Below are positions 53,698 to 62,800 of a stretch of 64,000 nt of DNA, piece after piece. The stretch's first letter is position 1. Each line of letters opens with the position of its first letter. The translations under genes and the position numbers were made by a program. Source of the stretch: Jutongia huaianensis (GTDB lineage: Bacteria > Bacillota > Clostridia > Lachnospirales > Lachnospiraceae); the NCBI RefSeq assembly GCF_014384985.1, contig NZ_JACRSX010000006.1, forward strand, positions 1-64,000. Direction: 5' to 3'. Under the pieces are notes generated by a model. It saw only the letters and a program-made list of their open reading frames with translations, was not told the DNA's origin and did no database searches.

Positions 53698-55467
53698 TTA
53701 TCCCTGATGTTTTCCCAAAATAAAATCTGATGAGTTACTTGTTAAATTGATATTGTAATACGGATCTCCCTGCCGGATCACCGTTTGCCACCGTTCCTTC
53801 AACAGCGCCATCTGCTCTGTCTCATCCGCATATTCCCCATTGGCATTTCGTTTTTCTTCCCAGTTGATCATATCACTATGGGAAAATCCAACTCTTGCAT
53901 AAGGATCCACTACATTGACTTTGCCCAGCTCTCTCAGCTTCAGGGAGAGATCAAATCCCGCAAACCAGGTCAGCAGAGCATCATCCATGCCTCCCACCTG
54001 ATCATAATATGCTCTCCGTACCATCATACATGTATCAGACACGGCAGACACATTATGCATATAATAAAAATTTCCCCAGAAACCGTCATGGTCATCATTT
54101 AGCAGGTAGAAGTTGTTGCTTCCCAGTCCGTAATATCCCACGCCCAGTGTAATACCGGCATCCCGGATCACATTTTTGGGATAGCTAACAACACCGGCGG
54201 CTGCGCCAACTTCCCCGCGCTGCGCCACACTTAACAGCTCCTCCAGCCAGTCATCCTGTCTGCAGATACAGTCGCTGTCCAAAAATAACAGATACTCTCC
54301 CTTTGCTTTTGCGACAACCTCACTCCACTTCATACCATTCCGGCGTACCAGAATCTCATAATGAGAATAGGATGTGATCTCACGGATCCTCTGCCCGCAT
54401 TTTTCACTCTCTGCCTCCGGTGAATTCTCCGACAGGATAATGGATACCAGCGGCTGTCCCGAAAGCTCATATTTCACACGGTAAATGACCGGATACAACT
54501 CTGAGCTTGCAACAGTTGCTTTGATCTGCTGCCTCTCCAGATGTGATTCTATCGCCCGTTTGCCGGCATCAATGCAGTATGTCTTGGCAGAAATGTCTGA
54601 GGCCACGGACAAAGCATGATTTCGCCAGAAATAAAGCACCTTCGGGATATGCACGATCTTTGCCGCTTTTTCGGTTAAACGGAGCACAAGATCAAAGTCC
54701 TGACTGCCGTCGTATTCTGTACGAAACATTCCATCAATCTGATCTAACAGTGTTCTTGCAAAGCATGTAATATGACAGATATAGTTATTGGACCGTAAAT
54801 CATCCGGCGCAAAATCCTGTTTGAAATGATAGCTGTCCGGCTTCTTTGGATTTTTTGAAAAAACCGCCTCATCCGTATAGATAAAGTCAGCTCCCTGATC
54901 GACTGCCTGCTTCAGCTCATATAAAGCACTCTCGTGAAGCAGATCATCATGATCAAACAGCACCACATAATCTCCCGCTGCCATAGCAACACAGGCATTG
55001 GTATTTTCTGAGATACCACCGTTTTTCTCAAGCTGCTGATACTTTACCCTGGGATCCTTCTGACGGTACTCCTTTACAATCTCCCCTACCTCGGAATGTT
55101 CTGCATCACTTCCATCCGCAAGACACAGCTCCCAGCTGCCGTAGGTCTGCTGCTGTACCGATTCGATCATTTCCCTTAAGAACTTCTCCGGGGTATTATA
55201 TAATGGCACCAGAATACTAAAACATGTAGCTGTCGTATACTTCTGGTCCCTTTGACGCTGCCGTTCCTCCGGGGTGATCTGCAGACATTTATAATACTGC
55301 TTCTGTGCAATCTTATCGCAGATCCTCCCATGCACCCATCTCATCTGTGCCTTGAATCCATGCTTGCGGATCCCCAGCATAATGGCGTAGCACTTTCTCG
55401 GAATATAAAACAATCTGCTTTTTCTCAGATAAATACGGATCTTCGACAGTTCTTCGTTATTTCTCAT
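53698..55467 (-). CDS. Large family 2 glycosyltransferase with two GT-A-like modules
   Basis: The 589-residue protein has an N-terminal basic helical region (1-80), a first GT2 domain with FSILVPLYNTPEKFLREMI (near 83-101) and YVVLFDHDDLLHE (near 167-179). A second, partial GT2 module follows with LVSIILSE (near 340), FLDSDCICRQDDW (near 395) and CMMVRRAYYDQVGGMDDALL (near 478-497). This is the design of processive or bifunctional rhamnan-type transferases. It starts 5 bp after the Wzt gene stop. No membrane helix is seen. Confidence 0.87.
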   Translation of the reverse strand: MRNNEELSKIRIYLRKSRLFYIPRKCYAIMLGIRKHGFKAQMRWVHGRICDKIAQKQYYKCLQITPEERQRQRDQKYTTATCFSILVPLYNTPEKFLREMIESVQQQTYGSWELCLADGSDAEHSEVGEIVKEYRQKDPRVKYQQLEKNGGISENTNACVAMAAGDYVVLFDHDDLLHESALYELKQAVDQGADFIYTDEAVFSKNPKKPDSYHFKQDFAPDDLRSNNYICHITCFARTLLDQIDGMFRTEYDGSQDFDLVLRLTEKAAKIVHIPKVLYFWRNHALSVASDISAKTYCIDAGKRAIESHLERQQIKATVASSELYPVIYRVKYELSGQPLVSIILSENSPEAESEKCGQRIREITSYSHYEILVRRNGMKWSEVVAKAKGEYLLFLDSDCICRQDDWLEELLSVAQRGEVGAAAGVVSYPKNVIRDAGITLGVGYYGLGSNNFYLLNDDHDGFWGNFYYMHNVSAVSDTCMMVRRAYYDQVGGMDDALLTWFAGFDLSLKLRELGKVNVVDPYARVGFSHSDMINWEEKRNANGEYADETEQMALLKERWQTVIRQGDPYYNINLTSNSSDFILGKHQG

Positions 55468-55471
55468 TTTC

Positions 55472-56710
55472 TCACTCCAGTTTCCATTTTGAATTCATAT
55501 TGCAGATTCCCGTTTTGCCCGTGGTATTCTGTACACAAAAACGGATCGTGTCGTGAATTCGGTCAAGTATCTCACCATTTTCATCTAACGCATCCACATC
55601 CAGCATAAAATCGCCTTCTAATAATTCGAGCTTCTCAAATTCTATGATAAATTTACTTTTTCCATGAATCTCCTCTGTGCAGCTGTTCTCGATCAGACTG
55701 GTACTACCATAATAATGGGTATCGTCATCTCCATAGATCCGGACCGCAAATTCTGCCTTATGGATTTCCTCTGCTGCCGAAAATGTATACTCGGCTCTCA
55801 TATAATCACCGGTCTCAAATACACTCTCCGGCTGGTTATTCCGGTCATACAGTGTCACACCGGTAAAGAATAACTTCCCGGAACCGGAACGGATCACTTC
55901 CCGTCCGCAGAATGTATTCTGGTCATTCTCTGTCCCCGTCTCTCCATTTAACGCCTGCATTCTCTGCTGTGACCGCTTTTCCAGTTCTTTCAGATACTCG
56001 GCATGAACCTCCATCGGCTTTCCGATCTTGCGGATCTTGCCATAATCAATCCAGATACAGCGGTCACAGATCTGCTCGATCTGTCCCAGCGCGTGGGAAA
56101 CGATCACGATCGTAGTGCCTGCGTTTTTAATTTCTTTGAGGCGTTTAAAACATTTTTTCTGAAAGCTCATATCCCCGACAGCCAATATCTCATCAATCAG
56201 AAGTATGTCGGCTCTTACATTGATCGCAACGGAAAATCCCAGCCGCATATACATTCCGGAGGAATAAGTCCGCACCGGGTTGTCAATATATTCATCCAGC
56301 TCAGAAAATGCAATAATATCATCGATCTTCTCATCAATCTCCTTTTTGGTCATTCCAAAAATAGAAGCATTGGTATAGATATTTTCCCTGCCGGTCATAT
56401 CCGGATGAAAGCCTGCTCCAAGCTCCAGCAGACTGGAGACTCTTCCGTTGACCTTCACCTTTCCGTCCGTGGGATACATGATCTTGTTGATCAGCTTCAG
56501 GGTTGTACTCTTGCCACAGCCGTTTCTGCCGATCAGTCCTACCGCTTCCCCCTTCTGAATGGAAAAGCTGATATCATCCAGCACCCAGTGATCCTCATAC
56601 CGATTGCGCTTCCAGAACAGCATTTTGTCCTTCATGCTGTTGCCTTTATCTGCATATATCTTGAACTTCTTTTTTACATTCACCAGCTCGATTGAATTTT
56701 CGTTCTTCAT
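55472..56710 (-). CDS. ABC exporter ATP-binding protein with Wzt-type carbohydrate-binding C-terminus
   Basis: The 412-residue protein has Walker A GLIGRNGCGKST (near 57-68), YSSGMYMRLGFS (signature, near 147-158) and ILLIDEILAVGD (Walker B, near 168-179). The first 240 residues are the TagH/Wzt-type ATPase. Residues about 260-412 form a beta-sandwich (FFTGVTLYDRNNQPESVFETGDYMR onward in the sequence) like the Wzt C-terminal domain that recognises the finished polysaccharide end. It is paired with the permease at 56729-57505 and exports undecaprenyl-linked polymer. Confidence 0.92.
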   Translation of the reverse strand: MKNENSIELVNVKKKFKIYADKGNSMKDKMLFWKRNRYEDHWVLDDISFSIQKGEAVGLIGRNGCGKSTTLKLINKIMYPTDGKVKVNGRVSSLLELGAGFHPDMTGRENIYTNASIFGMTKKEIDEKIDDIIAFSELDEYIDNPVRTYSSGMYMRLGFSVAINVRADILLIDEILAVGDMSFQKKCFKRLKEIKNAGTTIVIVSHALGQIEQICDRCIWIDYGKIRKIGKPMEVHAEYLKELEKRSQQRMQALNGETGTENDQNTFCGREVIRSGSGKLFFTGVTLYDRNNQPESVFETGDYMRAEYTFSAAEEIHKAEFAVRIYGDDDTHYYGSTSLIENSCTEEIHGKSKFIIEFEKLELLEGDFMLDVDALDENGEILDRIHDTIRFCVQNTTGKTGICNMNSKWKLE

Positions 56711-56728
56711 ATCACCGTCATGCCTTTC

Positions 56729-57505
56729 TTATAATTCTTCCACGAAGCCTCTCTGCAGCCGTTCAAATACTAAACAGCCCACACAGACGAATACAACGCC
56801 TGTTACAGTCGCCAGAAGAAGCGTCTGCATCTGCGGAATCTGCTTATAATACAGGATATCGCGATACGCCGTGATGATCGGTGCCATCGGATTTAACTGA
56901 AAAATGGACTGTAACTCCTTCGGAATAAAAGACAGAGGATATACCACCGGCGACATATACATCCACGCCATGGATACAATGCCCAGAATGTGCTCCAAGT
57001 CTCTCAGATACACGGTGCATGCCGAAGTGATCAGTGCCAGACCCAATGCTAAAATATATTCTATGATCATGATCAGCGGCAAAAATAAACATGCCACAAA
57101 ATTGAATCCATATCCTGTCACGAATAAAACCGCAAAGATAACGATAAAGCTGAACAGCATATTCACAAAACAGCTCGTAACGTAGGAAATCGGAAGTATA
57201 ATCCTCGGAAAATATATCTTCTGGATCATATCCTGATTCATTACGATAATATTGGCTCCCCCGGTCAGGGAAGAACTGAAAAATATCCATGGCACCAGCG
57301 CAACAAATACGAAAATGTAAAACTTCTCGATGCCGGCACGCATTACAACAGAAAATACTACCGTATATACAAGCAGCTGTAACAACGGATTAATAAATGT
57401 CCAGAAAAAGCCTAAAACAGATGCCTTATATCTTCCACGCAGATCCTTTTTGACCAGAGAAATCAACATCTGTCTATACGCATACAATTCTTTTAACTTG
57501 TCCAT
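56729..57505 (-). CDS. ABC-2 type polysaccharide export permease (Wzm/TagG type)
   Basis: The 258-residue protein has six membrane helices and the family start DLRGRYKASVLGFFWTFINPLLQLLVYTVVF (residues about 20-50). The AWMYMSPVVYPLSFIP segment lies near 180-195 and LNPMAPIITAYRDI near 205-218. It forms the membrane channel with the Wzt-type ATPase. It is the first gene of the 27-kb cluster. Ribosome binding site AGAGAG. Confidence 0.92.
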   Translation of the reverse strand: MDKLKELYAYRQMLISLVKKDLRGRYKASVLGFFWTFINPLLQLLVYTVVFSVVMRAGIEKFYIFVFVALVPWIFFSSSLTGGANIIVMNQDMIQKIYFPRIILPISYVTSCFVNMLFSFIVIFAVLFVTGYGFNFVACLFLPLIMIIEYILALGLALITSACTVYLRDLEHILGIVSMAWMYMSPVVYPLSFIPKELQSIFQLNPMAPIITAYRDILYYKQIPQMQTLLLATVTGVVFVCVGCLVFERLQRGFVEEL

Positions 57506-57550
57506 TCTCTCTAAAACCCTTCTACTACCAATTTACATAACTCATTTAAG

Positions 57551-57595
57551 TATAGCACACTCCTCATATTATAGGCAACTCCTATTTCCCCGCAA
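57551..57595 (-). promoter_or_regulatory. Overlapping promoters of the polysaccharide cluster
   Basis: On the minus strand TTGCGG (57590-57595) is 16 bp from a perfect TATAAT (57568-57573). A second arrangement, TTGCCT with an 18-bp spacer to TATACT preceded by TGC, overlaps it downstream and ends near 57549. Either could drive the cluster. No other comparable promoter was noticed inside it. Confidence 0.6.
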
Positions 57596-57605
57596 ACCCT
57601 GTTAA

Positions 57606-57667
57606 AAACTGACAATCGCGAAAGCTATCACCTCGCATTATAAATGCAGAATAACAGTTTTCGCGAT
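57606..57667 (-). terminator. Imperfect long hairpin, probable truA terminator
   Basis: Arms ATCGCGAAA and TTTCGCGAT (57615-57623 and 57659-57667) extend with mismatches and enclose a smaller GCAT/ATGC hairpin. A T-run follows a few bases past the stem on the minus strand. It separates truA from the polysaccharide promoter. Confidence 0.5.
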
Positions 57668-57681
57668 ATTTATCATTGATA

Positions 57682-58575
57682 TTAATCATATTTAATCTCT
57701 ACCAGTCTGAGCCCCCTGGCCGGTGCTGTCGGACCTGCCTTTGCCCGGTCACAGGCAGCAATGATCCCCTCGATCTCCTCCGGCCGGATATGACCTCTGC
57801 CAACCTCCACCAAGGTTCCTGCAATGATCCGCACCATATTGTAGAGAAAACCGTTTCCCCGGACACGGATGGTCATAAGGCGTTCCGGTGACCGTTGTGA
57901 CTGCTCTACAGCTGCAGTTTCCGTCGGCTGGCAGATTGGATCTGCCCCAGTCACCTCGGACGCCGGCTTACTTCCTCTTCCGGTGACCGCCAGCGGCTGC
58001 TCCAGCACTTCCAGACTGTAGATTGTCCGTACCGTAGTCTGCACCTGTGCCCCCGCCGCACAAAAGGAAGCAAAATCATGCTCTCCCAGAAATGCCTGAC
58101 ACGCCTTTCGCATGGCATCCAGATCCAGATCCCCATATAGAAAATATGCCGTATTCCGGTAGGCAGGCAATGGAAACGTACGATTTAATATATCATATTC
58201 ATATGTTTTGCGGCAATCACAGTGTCTCGGATGAAAATCATCTGCCACCTGTAAAGAGGACTGGATCACGATATCCTCCGGCAGCCGCTGATTCAGTGCG
58301 TAGGAAAACTTCTCCGCCGGAATCTTTGATACCGTATCAAAAACCGCCACATTGCCCAGCGCATGGACGCCGGCATCGGTCCGGCTGGCACCGGTCACCT
58401 GTATTTTCTCTCCGGTAAGCTGTGTTAAAACACGGTTTAATTCGCCTTCTATGGTCTTTGCATTGGGCTGTACCTGCCAGCCATGATAATTTGTTCCATC
58501 ATAAGCAACCCGCAGAAGAATTCTGCGGGTTGTGTGCAGCTCTGATGTCATTTTGTCCGAATTCTCTGACGCCAT
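57682..58575 (-). CDS. truA: tRNA pseudouridine synthase A, with an insertion
   Basis: The 297-residue protein has LLRVAYDGTNYHGWQVQPNAKTIEG (split near 20-44), the catalytic GASRTDAGVHALGN (near 58-71, Asp in RTDAG) and a C-terminal NGFLYNMVRIIAGTLVEVG (near 246-264). It modifies U38-40 of tRNA anticodon stems. A Ser/Thr/Glu-rich insertion of about 35-40 residues (RGSKPASEVTGADPIC onward, near 195-235) makes it longer than usual family members. The ATG at 58575 is preferred because AGGAGG is 9 nt upstream; the earlier ATG at 58584 touches that ribosome binding site. Confidence 0.94.
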   Translation of the reverse strand: MASENSDKMTSELHTTRRILLRVAYDGTNYHGWQVQPNAKTIEGELNRVLTQLTGEKIQVTGASRTDAGVHALGNVAVFDTVSKIPAEKFSYALNQRLPEDIVIQSSLQVADDFHPRHCDCRKTYEYDILNRTFPLPAYRNTAYFLYGDLDLDAMRKACQAFLGEHDFASFCAAGAQVQTTVRTIYSLEVLEQPLAVTGRGSKPASEVTGADPICQPTETAAVEQSQRSPERLMTIRVRGNGFLYNMVRIIAGTLVEVGRGHIRPEEIEGIIAACDRAKAGPTAPARGLRLVEIKYD

Positions 58576-58602
58576 CTGATCCATCCTCCTGATCTGTCTA
58601 TA

Positions 58603-59409
58603 CTAGATTGCCACAACCCTCGTCACCACAACAAGCAGCACCAGATAAACCGCCAGCACACCATACCCCTTATAGTCTCTGCTATGGTACTTGAGCGGCT
58701 TCATCTTCGTCCTTCCGGCACCGCCGTTGTAACAACGGGCGTCCATGGCATAGGCCAGCTCGTTGGCGCGCCGTGTCGCAGATACAAATAACGGCACCAG
58801 AAGCGGGATCATATTATGCAGCCGGTGCATCAGATTTCCCGACTCAAAATCAGCGCCTCTGGACATCTGCGCTTTCATAATCTTGTCCGTTTCCTCCAGC
58901 AGGATCGGAATAAAGCGCAGGGCAATGCTCATCATCATGGCAACCTCATGTACCGGTGCCCCAAAACGCTTTAACGGTCCCAGTAAATGCTCCATGGCAT
59001 CCGTCAGCTGATTTGGCGTGGTAGTCAATGTCAACAGCGAGGATCCTATGATCAGCAGGATCAGACGAAGTGCCATAAAGACGCATTTATAGATACCTTC
59101 TTTGGTGAGATTTAATATACCAAACCGCCATATGGTTTCTCCGGGTGTCCACAAAAGATTTAATGCCGCGGTAAAGAGCAGCAGAAATAAAATCGGCTTC
59201 AGCCCCTTGATCACATAACGAAACGGCACCTTGGACAGCTTCAGCACCAGCGCAAAAAACAGTCCTGCCACCAGAAAACCGATCACATAGCGAAAGCAAA
59301 ACAAGGAAATGAGATAAACAAGCACTCCCACAACCTTCATTCTCGGATCCAGCTTATGGATCAGGGATTCCCCCTGATAATACTGACCTATGGTGATGTC
59401 TCTGATCAT
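58603..59409 (-). CDS. ecfT: ECF transporter transmembrane component EcfT
   Basis: The 268-residue protein has about five to six membrane helices and the EcfT coupling motifs: MSRGADFES (near 178) and ATRRANELAYAMDARCYN (near 211-228), whose Arg/Ala-rich segments contact the ATPases. It forms the shared energy-coupling module for vitamin and metal S-components. It overlaps ecfA2 by 4 bp (ATGA) and precedes truA. Confidence 0.95.
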   Translation of the reverse strand: MIRDITIGQYYQGESLIHKLDPRMKVVGVLVYLISLFCFRYVIGFLVAGLFFALVLKLSKVPFRYVIKGLKPILFLLLFTAALNLLWTPGETIWRFGILNLTKEGIYKCVFMALRLILLIIGSSLLTLTTTPNQLTDAMEHLLGPLKRFGAPVHEVAMMMSIALRFIPILLEETDKIMKAQMSRGADFESGNLMHRLHNMIPLLVPLFVSATRRANELAYAMDARCYNGGAGRTKMKPLKYHSRDYKGYGVLAVYLVLLVVVTRVVAI

Positions 59410-60260
59410 GACTGCCTCCTCAAATAATCTGCAATGTTTTGTGCTGCCTGCTCCGGTGTGATCCCATTGACATCAAGATCCATCCCTCTGTCCCGCAGTT
59501 CATATAGTATATTGGTAGACTGCGGCACATCCAGACCAATCTCCCGGAGCTCCTTCCGATAACGGAATACCTTTTCCGGTGCTCCATCCAGTACAAGCTC
59601 TCCCTGGTTCATCACCAGAATGCGCTCCGCATAACGCGCTACATCATCCATACTGTGAGAAACTAATATTACCGCAATATTTCTTTCCCGATGAAGCTTT
59701 TGCAGCAGTTCCAGAATCTCTGTCCGCCCCGCCGGATCAAGTCCCGCTGTGGGTTCATCCAGAATCAGCACCTCCGGCTGCATGGCAAGAACTCCGGCGA
59801 TGGCCACACGCCTTTTCTGTCCTCCGGAAAGAGCAAAGGGTGCCACATCCAGCAGATCATCACTGATCCCTACCTGCTTCAGGGCATCAAAGGAACGCTT
59901 CTCGATCTCCAGGTTGTTCATCCCCAGATTTCTCGGTCCAAATTCCACATCCTTGATCACGGAAACCTCAAACAACTGATGCTCCGGATACTGAAAAACA
60001 AGTCCTACCTTCTGACGAAGCTCCTTTTTAGAAAAACCTTCTCCCTGGATATCCTGCTCATTGTAAAAGATCTGACCGGACGACGGTTTTTCCAGACCGT
60101 TTAACAGCTGTGTTAAAGTAGACTTTCCGGAACCCGTATGACCAACAATCCCCACAAACTCATTATCATGAAGCGTCAGATTTATATTTTTTAATGCCCA
60201 TTTTTCCTGCCCGGTTCCCTCTCCGTAAATGTAATTCACATTTTCCAGCCGAATCGACAT
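59406..60260 (-). CDS. ecfA2: ECF transporter ATP-binding protein EcfA2
   Basis: The 284-residue ATPase has Walker A GHTGSGKSTLTQLLNGL (near 39-55), Q-loop VFQYPEHQLF, signature ALSGGQKRRVAIAG (near 142-155) and Walker B LILDEPTAGLD (near 163-173). It pairs with EcfA1 to energise vitamin uptake. The in-frame ATG at 60260 is preferred over that at 60266 because AAAGGTG then lies at normal spacing. Confidence 0.95.
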   Translation of the reverse strand: MSIRLENVNYIYGEGTGQEKWALKNINLTLHDNEFVGIVGHTGSGKSTLTQLLNGLEKPSSGQIFYNEQDIQGEGFSKKELRQKVGLVFQYPEHQLFEVSVIKDVEFGPRNLGMNNLEIEKRSFDALKQVGISDDLLDVAPFALSGGQKRRVAIAGVLAMQPEVLILDEPTAGLDPAGRTEILELLQKLHRERNIAVILVSHSMDDVARYAERILVMNQGELVLDGAPEKVFRYRKELREIGLDVPQSTNILYELRDRGMDLDVNGITPEQAAQNIADYLRRQS

Positions 60261-60280
60261 GTTCATTCACCTTTCTATCG

Positions 60281-61138
60281 TTAGATCCACAATTTTTCCA
60301 ATGCGTCCACAAGCTCCCTCTGATCCAGAATATCCTCCGGCAAAGAAATCCCCTTCTCCCTGAGCAGCATTGCAACCTTTACTGCTTCCGGCACGGCCAG
60401 CCGGTGCTCCTCCAACTCCCGGCTTCTGGCAAAGATTTCCCGCGGTGAGCCTTCCATCACAACCTTGCCGCTGTCCATCACATAGACATAGTCGGCTCCT
60501 GTGACTTCTTCCATATAATGAGTGATCACGATCACAGTAATTTTTTCTTCCCGGTTGATCCGGCTGATGGTATCAATGACCGCTTTCCTTCCACCCGGAT
60601 CAAGCATTGCCGTAGACTCATCGAGGATAATACATTTCGGTTTCATCGCAAGTATGCCGGCAATCGCTACTCGCTGCTTCTGTCCTCCGGAAAGCTTATT
60701 GGGGGAATTTTTGCGGTAGGCATACATTCCGACATTTTTCAAAGCCTCTTCCATTCTCTTCCATATCTCATCCGTGGGAACACCGATATTTTCCGGTCCA
60801 AATCCCACATCCTCCTCAACCACATTAGAAATAATCTGGTTATCAGGATTCTGAAATACCATCCCCACGGTTTTGCGGATGTCCAGGTCCTTTGTATGAT
60901 CTCCACACTCCATGCCTCCTACATAAAGAGTTCCCTCCGTCGGGGTTAAAAGAGCATTTAAGTGCTTGGCAAACGTCGATTTGCCGGAGCCGTTTGCTCC
61001 CAATACTGCAATAAAGTCCCCCTCCTTCACCTGAAGAGACACTCCATCCAGTGCCCGGTTGATCCCAGTCACATTTCCCTCTTCATCCCTCCGGGAATAC
61101 TCATGTACTAAATCCTTCGCATCAATGATCGGCTGCAT
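60281..61138 (-). CDS. ecfA1: ECF transporter ATP-binding protein EcfA1
   Basis: The 285-residue ATPase has Walker A GANGSGKSTFAKHLNALL (near 46-63), VFQNPDNQI (Q-loop), signature KLSGGQKQRVAIAG (near 150-163) and Walker B IILDESTAMLDPGG (near 172-185; ESTAMLD is typical of EcfA1). It is the first gene of the ecfA1-ecfA2-ecfT-truA set, the usual order after rplQ in Firmicutes. Since a terminator lies after rplQ, part of its expression may come from readthrough or an unnoticed promoter. Confidence 0.95.
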   Translation of the reverse strand: MQPIIDAKDLVHEYSRRDEEGNVTGINRALDGVSLQVKEGDFIAVLGANGSGKSTFAKHLNALLTPTEGTLYVGGMECGDHTKDLDIRKTVGMVFQNPDNQIISNVVEEDVGFGPENIGVPTDEIWKRMEEALKNVGMYAYRKNSPNKLSGGQKQRVAIAGILAMKPKCIILDESTAMLDPGGRKAVIDTISRINREEKITVIVITHYMEEVTGADYVYVMDSGKVVMEGSPREIFARSRELEEHRLAVPEAVKVAMLLREKGISLPEDILDQRELVDALEKLWI

Positions 61139-61186
61139 GTTCTCACCTTTCCTGTATCGTTAGCAATTTCTACAAAGACAACTTTT

Positions 61187-61218
61187 AAAACAAAAGGCGT
61201 GCACATATCATGCACGCC
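61187..61218 (-). terminator. Terminator of the alpha ribosomal operon
   Basis: Arms GGCGTGCA (61196-61203) and TGCACGCC (61211-61218) with a 7-nt loop are followed on the minus strand by TTTTGTTTT. It lies 21 bp past the rplQ stop. Confidence 0.9.
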
Positions 61219-61238
61219 CTCTATTTTCAAAGATTCAA

Positions 61239-61781
61239 TTATACCAGCTCGATGAGTACCTGCATAGCAGCATCTCCCTTACGCTGACCAATCTTCACGA
61301 TACGAGTGTAACCACCATTGCCGTTACGCTCAGCATACTTTGGTCCCAGCTCATCCAGTACGATGTTGGAAACATCAACTGTCTTTGTGCCATTCTTACG
61401 ACCCTGAGCATCTGCAGGAACCTCTGTGATCTTGTACAGAGTCTTCTGCATCTGACGTCTTGCGTGAAGTCTGGAAGGCTGATCCTTTTTGATCTCCTTC
61501 TCAACATTGTCATAAACAGTTACTTTCTTACCGTCTACAACCTCTTTTACTCTCTTACCATCTTTATCCTTACGTGCTACCTTAGCAGTAACAGTTACGG
61601 TATCGAAGTTGTTGCACTCCTTGATTCCCAGTGCAATGATTCCTTCTGCAATCTTGCGAATTTCCTTTGCCTTAGCCTCTGTAGTAATAATCTTTCCGTA
61701 GTAAAGCAGATCTGTTACCTGATTACGAAGCAACGCTTTTCTCTGGCTGGAAGTTCTTCCAAGTTTTCTATAGCCTGCCAT
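61239..61781 (-). CDS. rplQ: 50S ribosomal protein L17
   Basis: The 180-residue protein starts GYRKLGRTSSQRKALLRNQVTDLL (about 3-26), the L17 signature, and ends GGYTRIVKIGQRKGDAAMQVLIELV. It is about 60 residues longer than the roughly 120-residue Bacillus protein because of a charged insertion after residue 70 (KDKDGKRVKEVVDGKKVTVYDN and beyond). Such long L17 forms are known in Lachnospiraceae. AGGAGG precedes the ATG, 11 bp after rpoA. Confidence 0.97.
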   Translation of the reverse strand: MAGYRKLGRTSSQRKALLRNQVTDLLYYGKIITTEAKAKEIRKIAEGIIALGIKECNNFDTVTVTAKVARKDKDGKRVKEVVDGKKVTVYDNVEKEIKKDQPSRLHARRQMQKTLYKITEVPADAQGRKNGTKTVDVSNIVLDELGPKYAERNGNGGYTRIVKIGQRKGDAAMQVLIELV

Positions 61782-61792
61782 TTGCTTACCTC

Positions 61793-62755
61793 CTAATTAT
61801 CCTCTCCTAAATTCAGAGAAAGACCTAATTCATTTAACTTTGCTAAAACCTCGTCCAATGACTTACGTCCAAGGTTTCTTACTTTCATCATGTCCTCTGA
61901 TGTACGGTTACACAGTTCCTCAACTGTATTGATACCTGCTCTCTTCAAGCAGTTGTATGAACGAACGGAAAGCTCCAGTTCGTCAATGTTCATCTCAAGA
62001 ACTTTCTCCTTGTCATCTTCCTCAGATGGTGCAATGATCACTGCTTTCTTTGCATTCTCTGAAAGGTTGATGAATGAGTTCAAATGAACGCTGAGCACCT
62101 TTGCCGCCAGACTGACAGCATCGCTTGGCTCGATCGTTCCGTTTGTGAATATCTCAAGTGTCAGCTTATCATAATCTGTAATCTGACCAACACGAGTATT
62201 TTCAATCTGAATATTTACTCTCTCTACCGGAGTGAAGATAGAGTCAATGGCGATAACATTGATCGGCAGGTCATCTCTCTTGTTCTTGTCAGAGCTGACA
62301 TAACCACGTCCATTGACAATCGTCATCTCAATGTAGAGCTTGCAGTCAGGACCACCGCTAAGTGTAGCGATTACCTGATCAGGGTTCAAGATCTCGATAT
62401 CGGAATCCACCTGAATGTCTGCTGCTGTAACTACGCCTTCGCCGGAAGCCTCGATATATGCTGTCTTAACTTCATCGGAGTCGCTGTTGTTTTTGATTGC
62501 TAAACTCTTGATGTTCATGATGATCTCTGTAACATCTTCCTTTACTCCAGGAATGGAGCTGAACTCATGAACGACGCCATCAATCTTGATATGACTAACA
62601 GCTGTACCCGGCAATGATGAAAGCATAATTCTTCTGAGAGAATTACCCAAAGTCGTACCGTATCCTCTTTCCAGAGGTTCTACAACAAAACGTCCATATT
62701 TCTTATCTTCTGAAATCTCAACAATCTCAATATTTGGTTCTTTAAAATCAAGCAC
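61793..62755 (-). CDS. rpoA: RNA polymerase subunit alpha
   Basis: The 320-residue protein has the N-terminal assembly domain ([23 protein letters not shown] near 19-41, [10 protein letters not shown]) and a C-terminal domain that binds UP elements and activators ([21 protein letters not shown] near 255-275, [12 protein letters not shown]). The start codon is GTG at 62755 with AAAGGAGG 9 nt upstream. It lies between rpsD and rplQ, the conserved alpha-operon order. Confidence 0.98.
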   Translation of the reverse strand: MLDFKEPNIEIVEISEDKKYGRFVVEPLERGYGTTLGNSLRRIMLSSLPGTAVSHIKIDGVVHEFSSIPGVKEDVTEIIMNIKSLAIKNNSDSDEVKTAYIEASGEGVVTAADIQVDSDIEILNPDQVIATLSGGPDCKLYIEMTIVNGRGYVSSDKNKRDDLPINVIAIDSIFTPVERVNIQIENTRVGQITDYDKLTLEIFTNGTIEPSDAVSLAAKVLSVHLNSFINLSENAKKAVIIAPSEEDDKEKVLEMNIDELELSVRSYNCLKRAGINTVEELCNRTSEDMMKVRNLGRKSLDEVLAKLNELGLSLNLGEDN

Positions 62756-62800
62756 TCCAGGACCCTCCTTTTGGGTTTATGCTCACATGCTATCCGGTTA

